Positions 25,444-32,683 of a stretch of 49,114 bases of DNA are shown here, piece by piece. Numbering within the stretch: the first letter of the stretch is position 1; each line of letters begins with the position of its first letter. The stretch is from Xanthobacteraceae bacterium. GTDB taxonomy: Bacteria; Pseudomonadota; Alphaproteobacteria; Rhizobiales; Xanthobacteraceae. The position numbers were made by a program, and so were the translations under genes. The stretch covers positions 1-49,114 of the forward strand of contig JAQSWY010000035.1 in assembly GCA_029266425.1 (NCBI GenBank), read 5' to 3'. The notes under the pieces are model-generated. The model ran no database searches. It saw nothing but the letters and a program-made list of their open reading frames with translations, and was not told the DNA's origin.

Positions 25444-26304
25444 TCACAGGGCGATTTCGGCTACCTCGTGGAAGGCGGCGCGCAGGTCCCTGGCGATCGA
25501 ACCGGGATGGCCATTGCCGATCGGGCGGCCATCGATTCGCACCACTGGCATGACGATGGTCGAGGCCGCAGTGATGAAAGCCTCGCGCGCGGCATAGGCC
25601 TCCTCGACAGAAAAGGCCCGTTCCTCGACCCTCAGGCCCTGCCTGGAGGCAACCTCAAGCACGACGGTGCGGGTGATACCGCGCAATATGCCGATATCCG
25701 CCGGGTGGGTGACCAGCACCCCGTCCATGGTGACGATCCAGGCATTGGTTGAGCCGCCTTCCGTTACCATTCCATCGGTGTCCACGAACCAGGCCTCGCG
25801 AGCCCCCGCCTCCTTCGCCGCCTGCTTGGCGAGCACATTCGGCAGCAGGCTGACGCTCTTGATGTCGACCCGCGGCCAGCGATTCTCCGGCACGGTGATG
25901 ACGGCGATGCCGTCCGCTGCCTGCCTCTCCGCCTTCCCCGGGTCGGCGGAGCGCGCCGTAACCACCACGGACGGCGGCACCTCACCTTCGGGAAACACGT
26001 GGTCGCGCCGGGCGACGCCCCGTGTGACCTGCAGATAGACGATGCCGTCGCGCACCTTGTTGCGCCGGATGGTCTCGCGCATAACCACGCCGAGCGCGGA
26101 AGGCGGCATGGGCTGGCTGATCTGCAATTCGCGCAGCGAGCGGGCGAGCCGCTCCATGTGCCGCCGCTCATCGATCATGCGACCGCCGCGGACCTCGCAC
26201 ACCTCGTAGACACCGTCGGCGAACTGGTAGCCGCGGTCTTCCACGTGGACCATGGCGTGTGCGTGCGGCACGTAGCGGCCATTCACATAGGCGATGCGTG
26301 ACAT
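25444..26304 (-). CDS. dat: D-amino-acid transaminase
   Basis: This 286-residue class IV (fold type IV) PLP enzyme converts D-alanine and other D-amino acids to 2-oxo acids and back. The N-terminus YVNGRYVPHAHAMVHVEDRG and the PLP lysine in VDIKSVSLLPNVLAKQ are visible, as are EGGSTNAWIV and GILRGITR. Branched-chain aminotransferase or aminodeoxychorismate lyase is a less likely reading. It lies 26 nt downstream of trkH, in the familiar trkA...dat-hfq neighbourhood. Confidence 0.88.
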   Translation of the reverse strand: MSRIAYVNGRYVPHAHAMVHVEDRGYQFADGVYEVCEVRGGRMIDERRHMERLARSLRELQISQPMPPSALGVVMRETIRRNKVRDGIVYLQVTRGVARRDHVFPEGEVPPSVVVTARSADPGKAERQAADGIAVITVPENRWPRVDIKSVSLLPNVLAKQAAKEAGAREAWFVDTDGMVTEGGSTNAWIVTMDGVLVTHPADIGILRGITRTVVLEVASRQGLRVEERAFSVEEAYAAREAFITAASTIVMPVVRIDGRPIGNGHPGSIARDLRAAFHEVAEIAL

Positions 26305-26330
26305 CTTCCCTGCCCTGCAGCGGCGCGGCG

Positions 26331-27779
26331 CTAGCGCCGCCAGATACCGAAATGGATGAACCCCAACACCATGAGGATTTCAAGCCGGCCGAGAATCATC
26401 GCCAGCGCCAATATGATCTGGGCATAGGCCGGCAGCGCGCCCCACTCCGGCCAGGCCGCAGAGCCAGACCAGCCGGCCGCATAGACCGGACCGGCATTGG
26501 TGAGGGCTGATAGCGTCGCCACATAGGCGGCCTCGAAGCTCGGCATGGCCGGCGCCAGCGCCGCCGTCAGCACCAAGAACACCGCGCTGGCGATGGCGAA
26601 GCACAGCCAGATCGCCTTCATCATCTCCAGCGAGACGGTCTGCTGGCCGAGGCGCCGCGGGCGCACGGCGTGTGGCAGGACCAGCCGGTTGAGCTCCAGC
26701 AGGCTCTGCACGCCCATCACGCCGACGCGGTACATCTTGATGCCGCCGCTGGTGGAGAAGGTGGCGCCGCCGACGAAGATCAGCAGCGTCACCAGCGAGA
26801 GCGGGAGCGCGGCGAAGGCCCCGGCATGCGGTTCGACCCCGGTGGTGGTGATCAGCGAGATCGCCAAGAACAGCCCGTCCTCCAGCGCCAGCGGCAGCGA
26901 CAGATGGCCTTCCGGCGTGTCGAACCGCACCGCGGCGGCGAGAATGCCGACAATGATGCAGACCAGCAGCAGCGCCATGTTCTCGCGCTGACTGAACGCG
27001 AGGCGGAAGCGCCGGGTCAATATCAGGCGGTGCCACAGTACGCTGGTGCCGCCGACCAGCATGAAGAACATGAAGACGATCTTCACCGCGGCCGTGCCAT
27101 AGGCGGCCATGCCGTCCGCGTCGGGGAGCAGGCCGCCGGTGGAGAGCGCGGCGCTGGCGAGGCCGAAGGCGTCGAAACCGCGCAGGCCGACGGCGTAGAG
27201 CGTCAACATGCACACCACGGTCGCTCCGGCATAGATCGGCAATATCTGGCGAATGGCGTCGTCAAGTGCCGTGGATTCGCGGGCACCATGCTCGAGGGCG
27301 CGCGCGGTGTGGTCCGGCAACCCGCCGACGCCCGCAGGCGAGAGCACCGCGACGACGCCGACAAGGGTGATCAGCCCACCCAGCCATTGCAGCGACAGCA
27401 GCCAGGCCAGCGTCGAACGCGGCAGGTCGGCGATGTCATGCACTTGCGAGGCGCCCGTCGTGGTGAAGGCGGCGACCGCCTCGAACCAGGCGCCGACCAG
27501 CCCGAGCGAGGTGGTGGCGGCGATCGGGATGGCGGCGACGACGGGCAAGCCGACCCAGATCGCGACCAGTAGCGCGTAGGACGACACGCGGTCGAGCCGC
27601 GCGGTGCGGCTGCGGGTGGCGAGATGCACGCTTCCCGCCCCGAAGATCGTGAGCAGGGCGGTGAGAAGGAACACCACGGCCGCCGGCTCGCGGCGCACCA
27701 CCGCGATCATGGCGGCGAACACCAGGAAGGCGGCCATGGTCCCGGCCGCGAGGACGCCGTGACGGGCAAGCGCCATCAT
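26331..27779 (-). CDS. trkH: Trk potassium uptake membrane subunit TrkH
   Basis: This 482-residue inner-membrane K+ channel-like transporter has about ten or more helices and the four selectivity-filter loops of the family: AFTTTGASQ, ALSTGGL, LITTTGVEP and LSALTNAGPVY. A VGGATFSTSGGIKMYR loop resembles the intramembrane gate region. It is 25 nt downstream of trkA and pairs with it. Confidence 0.9.
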   Translation of the reverse strand: MMALARHGVLAAGTMAAFLVFAAMIAVVRREPAAVVFLLTALLTIFGAGSVHLATRSRTARLDRVSSYALLVAIWVGLPVVAAIPIAATTSLGLVGAWFEAVAAFTTTGASQVHDIADLPRSTLAWLLSLQWLGGLITLVGVVAVLSPAGVGGLPDHTARALEHGARESTALDDAIRQILPIYAGATVVCMLTLYAVGLRGFDAFGLASAALSTGGLLPDADGMAAYGTAAVKIVFMFFMLVGGTSVLWHRLILTRRFRLAFSQRENMALLLVCIIVGILAAAVRFDTPEGHLSLPLALEDGLFLAISLITTTGVEPHAGAFAALPLSLVTLLIFVGGATFSTSGGIKMYRVGVMGVQSLLELNRLVLPHAVRPRRLGQQTVSLEMMKAIWLCFAIASAVFLVLTAALAPAMPSFEAAYVATLSALTNAGPVYAAGWSGSAAWPEWGALPAYAQIILALAMILGRLEILMVLGFIHFGIWRR

Positions 27780-27804
27780 CGCCGCTGTTCCTCCACGCCG
27801 GGCT

Positions 27805-29181
27805 TCAGAAGAATTCGAGGCTGACGCGGAACATCTGCTCGACGCGCTTCACCTTATCGGCAAGGGCGAACAGCACGACGCGGTCGCGCGCATGGATGAT
27901 GGTGTCGCCGCGCGGCAGCAGGATCTTGTTGCCGCGGATCACCGCCCCGATCCGCATGCCGTCGAAGAGATCCAGCTCCTTCAGGGGCTTTCCGACCAAT
28001 GGCGAGGTCTCCAGCGCCTCGGCCTCGATCACCTCGCCGGCGCCGTCGAGCAGCGAATGCACGCCGCGTATGCGCCCCTTGCGCACGTGCTGGAGCACCT
28101 TGGAGACGGTGATCTGACGCGGATTGACATAGGCGTCGATGCCGAGCCCACGGGCGAAGGCCGGGTAATTGGGATCGTTCAGCAGCGAAAGCATGCGCCG
28201 CGCGCCAAGCTCGCGCGACAGGAGGCAGGACAGGATATTGACGCGGTCGTCATTGGTCACCGCGATCATGGTGTCGGCGTCGCCGACCGCGGCCTCCTCG
28301 AGGATGATGCGATCGAGCGCGCTGCCCTGCAGCACCACGGTGGTGCTGAGCTCCTGGGCGATCGCCTCGGCGCGCGCCTGGTTGTCCTCGATGATCTTGA
28401 CCCGCGCCTTGGGATTGCGGCGCTCCAGCTCGCGGGCGACATAGAGGCCGATATTGCCGCCGCCGCCAATGACGATGCGCTGGGCGGGCAGTTCGTCATG
28501 GCCGAAGATGGAGAGGGTGCGCGTGACCTGCTCGGAGCGCGCGCTGAAATAGGCGACGTCGCCGGCGATCAGGAAATCGGTCGAGCGCGGCACGAACACC
28601 CTACCCTTGCGGTTCACCGCGATGACGACGGCCTGCAGGTCCGGGAACAGGTCGGTGAGCTGGCGCAGCGGCGTGTCGAGCACCGGGCAGTCATCGGCGC
28701 ATTGCACGCCGACCACCACCACGCGCCCTTCCGCGAAGTTCACGGTATCGATGGCGCCGGGCAGCGAGAGGCGGCGCAGCACCATTTCGCCAACCTCGAT
28801 CTCTGGCGAGATGACGACATCGATGGGGAGATGATCGCGCGAGAACAGGTCGCGCCAGTGGCCCTGGAGGTAGCTCTGAGCTCGGATGCGGGCGATCTTG
28901 GTGGGGACGTCGAACAGTGCGTGGCCGACCTGGCAGGCCACCATATTGACCTCGTCGTGCAAGGTCACGGCGATCAGCATGTCGGCCGCCTCCAGCCCCG
29001 CCCGCGCCAGCACGTCGGGGTGCGAGCCGTGGCCGACGAAGCCGCGCACATCGAGCGTGTCGGTGATGGCCTGGATGAGGCGGGGCGACGTATCGATGAT
29101 GGAGACGTCGTTCTGCTCGGCGGCTAGGCGCTCGGCGATGCCGAAACCCACCTGCCCCGCCCCGCAAATGACGACCTTCAT
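27805..29181 (-). CDS. trkA: Trk potassium uptake regulatory subunit TrkA
   Basis: This 458-residue cytoplasmic protein has two RCK repeats, each with a Rossmann NAD-binding fold and a TrkA_C domain. The first nucleotide loop is GAGQVGFGIAERL at the N-terminus; the second is GGGNIGLYVARELE near residue 240. It gates TrkH. The ATG at 29181 gives the family N-terminus MKVVICGAGQVG; the upstream ATG at 29208 adds nine unlikely residues. Confidence 0.94.
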   Translation of the reverse strand: MKVVICGAGQVGFGIAERLAAEQNDVSIIDTSPRLIQAITDTLDVRGFVGHGSHPDVLARAGLEAADMLIAVTLHDEVNMVACQVGHALFDVPTKIARIRAQSYLQGHWRDLFSRDHLPIDVVISPEIEVGEMVLRRLSLPGAIDTVNFAEGRVVVVGVQCADDCPVLDTPLRQLTDLFPDLQAVVIAVNRKGRVFVPRSTDFLIAGDVAYFSARSEQVTRTLSIFGHDELPAQRIVIGGGGNIGLYVARELERRNPKARVKIIEDNQARAEAIAQELSTTVVLQGSALDRIILEEAAVGDADTMIAVTNDDRVNILSCLLSRELGARRMLSLLNDPNYPAFARGLGIDAYVNPRQITVSKVLQHVRKGRIRGVHSLLDGAGEVIEAEALETSPLVGKPLKELDLFDGMRIGAVIRGNKILLPRGDTIIHARDRVVLFALADKVKRVEQMFRVSLEFF

Positions 29182-29237
29182 CGAAACCTCTCTACCCCAT
29201 GTGCCCACTACCTATCGCGATGCAGCAGCCGGGCGAT

Positions 29238-30164
29238 TCACTCTATAGCAGGTTCATCGTCCGCTGGAGACGGCAAGCGTCGCCGGTTGTGCTCCTTGGC
29301 AAGCAGCGTCAGCAGCCAGCCCTTGAAGGCCTGCATCGCCGGCGTCTCGCGCCGCGATTTCAACGAGGTGAGCCAATAGCCGCCGAGATCGATCTCGATG
29401 TCAAACGGTCGCGCGAGCCGGCCGGATCGCCGCTCGGTCTCGAACATGCGGGCGGGCAGCAGCGCGACGCCGACGCCGCGCGCCGCGGCTTCGGCCATGG
29501 TGACCGAGGAATCGAAGGTGAGCGCGCGCAGCCGCGACGGCTCGGGCACGCCGGCGGCGGCAAACCAGCGCGGCCATTCGTTGGCGCGGTAGGAGCGCAG
29601 CAGCGTCTCGACACCGAGATCGTCCACTCCCGTCAGCCGGCTGGCGATCTCCGGGGCGCAGAACGGGGTGAACGGCGCGGCGAACAGCGGAACAGCGTCC
29701 GTGCCATGCCACGAGCCGTCGCCGAAGCGGATGGCGTAGTCGAGCCCCTCCCCGGCGAGATCGGCGCGGTTGTTGTTGGTCAGCAGGCGCAGATCGACAT
29801 AAGGGTACGCTCCGGCGAAAGCAGGCAGCCGGTCGAGCAGCCAACCGGTCGCGAAGGTGCCGACCGTGCCGACGGTGACCACCTCGCGGAAATGGCCGTT
29901 CTCGAACCGATCGAGAGTGGCGCGGATGCGGCCGAAGGATTCCGACAGTACCGGCAGCAGCGCCTGGCCCTCGTCGGTCAAGGCGAGGCCGCGCGGCAGG
30001 CGGCGGAACAGCCGCACGCCGAGTATCTCTTCGAGGCTCTTGATCTGATGGCTGACCGCGGCCTGGGTGACGCGCAGCTCCAGCCCGGCGCGGGTGAAGC
30101 TTAGCTGGCGGGCGGACACCTCGAAGGCGCGCAAGGCGTTCAGCGGCACGTGCGATTTGGTCAC
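29238..30164 (-). CDS. LysR-family regulator, AmpR-like
   Basis: This 308-residue regulator has an N-terminal winged HTH (LNALRAFEVSARQLSFTRAG then VTQAAVSHQIKSLEE) and a LysR substrate-binding domain. LFRRLPRGLALTDEGQALLPV is typical of the GcvA/AmpR branch. It is divergent from a class A beta-lactamase gene across 106 bp, the arrangement of AmpR-type regulators that respond to muropeptides. The pairing and role are inferred from that layout. Confidence 0.85.
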   Translation of the reverse strand: MTKSHVPLNALRAFEVSARQLSFTRAGLELRVTQAAVSHQIKSLEEILGVRLFRRLPRGLALTDEGQALLPVLSESFGRIRATLDRFENGHFREVVTVGTVGTFATGWLLDRLPAFAGAYPYVDLRLLTNNNRADLAGEGLDYAIRFGDGSWHGTDAVPLFAAPFTPFCAPEIASRLTGVDDLGVETLLRSYRANEWPRWFAAAGVPEPSRLRALTFDSSVTMAEAAARGVGVALLPARMFETERRSGRLARPFDIEIDLGGYWLTSLKSRRETPAMQAFKGWLLTLLAKEHNRRRLPSPADDEPAIE

Positions 30165-30177
30165 GGCGGAGAGACCC

Positions 30178-30188
30178 TAGTTTTTCTA
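30178..30188. promoter_or_regulatory. Candidate LysR operator in the regulator/beta-lactamase gap
   Basis: TAG-TTTTT-CTA is a short dyad in the divergent intergenic region (30165-30270). LysR proteins bind interrupted dyads of this kind (T-N11-A). Assignment is by position only. Confidence 0.35.
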
Positions 30189-30270
30189 ATGGGTCGTCCG
30201 ATTTATGATCGTTTGTCAAGGTTTGCCGCCTCCGGCAGCTTGCGGGCGAGCTCAATGGAGGCTTCGGGAA

Positions 30271-31164
30271 ATGATCGACAGACGGACTTTCACGGCAGGC
30301 TTGCTGCCCCTGATCGCGGGCCTTGGCGTCCTTGCGACCACCCGGCCGATCCGCGCCGCGGCGACGCTGCAGGCGCGCCTCCAGGACGAACTGGCGCGGC
30401 TGGAGACGCAAAGCGGCGGACGTCTTGGCGTCGCCGTCATCGACATCGCGAGCGGTGCGCAGGCCGGACACCGCGCCACCGAGCGCTTCCCGATGTGCAG
30501 CACGTTCAAGATGCTGGCGTCCGCCGCCATCCTTGCCCGCTGTGATGCCGGCAAGGATACGCTCGGCCGGCGGGTGCGCTACGAGAAGAAGGACCTGGTC
30601 GACAATTCGCCCTTCACCGAGAAGCATCTCGCGGACGGCATGACGCTCGAGGAGCTTTGCGAGGCGTCGATGATCGTGAGCGACAACACCGCGGTCAATC
30701 TGATGCTGGAGACCATCGGCGGCCCGGCCGGCATGACCGCGTATTTCCGCACGCTGGGCGACGCGGTCACGCGGCTCGATCGCATCGAAACCATGATGAG
30801 CGAATCCAAGCCCGGCGATCCGCGCGACACCACCTCGCCCGAGGCGATGGCCGGAAACGTCCGCCGCTTGGTGCTTGAGGACGCGCTCTCCCCAACTTCG
30901 CGCCAGTTGCTGACAGATTGGCTCATCGCCAATCGGACCGGCGACGACCGGCTCCGTGCCGGCTTGCCGGCGGGATGGCGCGCCGCGGAGAAGACGGGCT
31001 CCGGTGGCTACGGCACGACGAACGATGTCGGCATCTTCTGGCCGCCGGGCCGACCGCCGGTGATCATCTCGACCTACCTGACCCAGTCGACCCTGCCCCG
31101 CGTGGGACAGAACGCGACCCTTGCCTCGGTGGCGCGCGCGGTCGCGGCAGCGCTGGCGGACTGA
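30271..31164 (+). CDS. bla: Class A beta-lactamase
   Basis: This 297-residue serine beta-lactamase has a twin-arginine-like signal peptide (DRRTFTAG, cleavage near IRA-A, residue 30), so it may be exported folded by Tat. Active-site motifs: STFK (77-80, Ambler 70-73) preceded by Cys (Ambler 69), SDN (137-139), omega-loop glutamate E173 (Ambler 166) and KTG (241-243). Ambler 170, usually Asn, is Ser (residue 177). There is no Cys238 partner for Cys69, so the GES/KPC-type disulfide is absent. ATG 30271 has GGAGG about 10 nt upstream. Spectrum cannot be read from sequence. Confidence 0.93.
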   Translation: MIDRRTFTAGLLPLIAGLGVLATTRPIRAAATLQARLQDELARLETQSGGRLGVAVIDIASGAQAGHRATERFPMCSTFKMLASAAILARCDAGKDTLGRRVRYEKKDLVDNSPFTEKHLADGMTLEELCEASMIVSDNTAVNLMLETIGGPAGMTAYFRTLGDAVTRLDRIETMMSESKPGDPRDTTSPEAMAGNVRRLVLEDALSPTSRQLLTDWLIANRTGDDRLRAGLPAGWRAAEKTGSGGYGTTNDVGIFWPPGRPPVIISTYLTQSTLPRVGQNATLASVARAVAAALAD

Positions 31165-31167
31165 GGC

Positions 31168-31285
31168 TAGAGCCCAATCCGCTCGGATAGAATCATCTGA
31201 GCGACAAGATAGTGCTCTAGATTCAACAAGTTGGAGCATGTTCTTATCGCAAAAGCCTTTCAACTTTTGCGGAACATGCTCTAGG
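31168..31285. repeat. Composite palindromic intergenic repeat
   Basis: Two imperfect stem-loops lie in tandem between bla and ntrX. The first has TAGAGC/GCTCTA outer arms with an inner CGCTC/GAGCG stem (about 31169-31220). The second has GAGCATGTTC (31234-31243) and GAACATGCTC (31272-31281) arms with CGCAAAAG/CTTTTGCG inside. I recall similar AGAGCATGTTC elements scattered in Rhizobiales genomes. It could also act as the terminator between the convergent genes. Confidence 0.65.
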
Positions 31286-31300
31286 TGGCGGCGTGGGGGA

Positions 31301-32668
31301 TCAGCCGATCCCCAGCGCCTTCAGCTTGCGATGGAGTGCCGAGCGCTCCATCCCGACGAACTCGGCGGTGCGCGAGATGTTGCCGCCGAAGCGGCTGATC
31401 TGGGCGACCAGATATTCCCGCTCGAACACCTCGCGCGCCTCGCGCAGCGGCAGGCCCATCAGGTGCTCGCCGCCATTGCCGTTCGGCAGGCTCGGCACCA
31501 GCGAGCCGACATCGGGCGGCAGCATGCTTGCGGTCACCGTGGAGTCGGGATCGCCGGTGGCGAGGATCAGCAGGCGCTCGATATTGTTGCGCAGCTGGCG
31601 GACATTGCCCGGCCAGTCGTGCGACTGCAGGACCGCGAGCGCGTCCTCGGCGATGCGCCGGCGCGGCAGGCCGGTGCCGGTCGAGATCTGATCGAGAAAA
31701 TAGTCCACCAGTTCCGGCACGTCCTCGCGCCGTTCGGCGAGCGGCGGCACCCGCAGCGGCACCACGCCGAGCCGGTGATAGAGGTCCTCGCGGAAGCGAC
31801 CCTCGGCGATCTCCCTTTCGAGATTGCGCGCCGTCGAGGAGATGATGCGCACATCGACCGACACTCGCGTGGCGCCGCCGACGCGCAGGAAGTTCTGCTC
31901 GACCAGCACCCGCAGGATGCGATTCTGGGTCTCGCGCGGCATGTCGGCGACTTCGTCGATGAATAGCGTGCCGCCATGCGCCTCTTCCAGCGCGCCCACC
32001 TTGCGGCCCTGCCCGTCGCCGCCCTCGGTGCCGAACAGCTCGGTCTCCATCCGCTCCGGCGTGATCGCCGCGGCATTGATGACGACGAAGGGACCCTGGG
32101 TGCGGGCCGAGCTCGCATGCACCATGCGGGCGACCAGCTCCTTGCCGGAGCCCGAGGGCCCGAAGATCATGATGCGGCTATTGGTCGGCGCCACCTTCTC
32201 GATGGTCTGGCGCAACTGGTTCATCACCGTGGAGCGGCCGATCAGCGCCTGCGCCACCGGCGAGCGCTGCTTGAGGTCGCGCACCTCACGCTTCAGCCGC
32301 AGCGTCTCCAGCGCGCGATCGGCGACCAGGAGCAGCCGGTCGGCATTGAACGGCTTCTCGATGAAGTCATAGGCGCCCTGCTTGATGGCGGCGACCGCGG
32401 TCTCGATGGTGCCGTGGCCGGAGATCATCACCACCGGCACTTCGGGGTGGTCGCGCTTGATGACGTCGAGCAGTTGCAGCCCGTCGAGCTTGGAGCGCTC
32501 CAGCCAGATATCGAGGAAGATGAGGTTTGGACGGCGCGCAATGATCGCGTTCAGCGCCTCGTCGCTGTCCTTGGCGGTGCGGGCGCCATAGCCCTCATCC
32601 TCCAATATGCCGGCGACGAGGCCGCGAATGTCGGCTTCGTCGTCGACGATGAGAATGTCGGTCGCCAT
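31301..32668 (-). CDS. ntrX: Response regulator NtrX
   Basis: This 455-residue regulator has a receiver domain (phosphorylation Asp in LIFLDIWLE, about residue 53), an AAA+ domain (GPSGSGKE Walker A, GTLFIDEVADMP Walker B) and a C-terminal Fis-type HTH. The sigma-54-contacting GAFTGA loop is missing: the segment reads GGDGQGRKVGALEE. This is a known trait of NtrX and suggests it does not activate sigma-54 in the NtrC way. Receiver motif IWLERSKLDG marks the NtrX type. It is 15 nt downstream of its kinase ntrY. Confidence 0.94.
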   Translation of the reverse strand: MATDILIVDDEADIRGLVAGILEDEGYGARTAKDSDEALNAIIARRPNLIFLDIWLERSKLDGLQLLDVIKRDHPEVPVVMISGHGTIETAVAAIKQGAYDFIEKPFNADRLLLVADRALETLRLKREVRDLKQRSPVAQALIGRSTVMNQLRQTIEKVAPTNSRIMIFGPSGSGKELVARMVHASSARTQGPFVVINAAAITPERMETELFGTEGGDGQGRKVGALEEAHGGTLFIDEVADMPRETQNRILRVLVEQNFLRVGGATRVSVDVRIISSTARNLEREIAEGRFREDLYHRLGVVPLRVPPLAERREDVPELVDYFLDQISTGTGLPRRRIAEDALAVLQSHDWPGNVRQLRNNIERLLILATGDPDSTVTASMLPPDVGSLVPSLPNGNGGEHLMGLPLREAREVFEREYLVAQISRFGGNISRTAEFVGMERSALHRKLKALGIG

Positions 32669-32683
32669 GATCTTCTATCTCCC

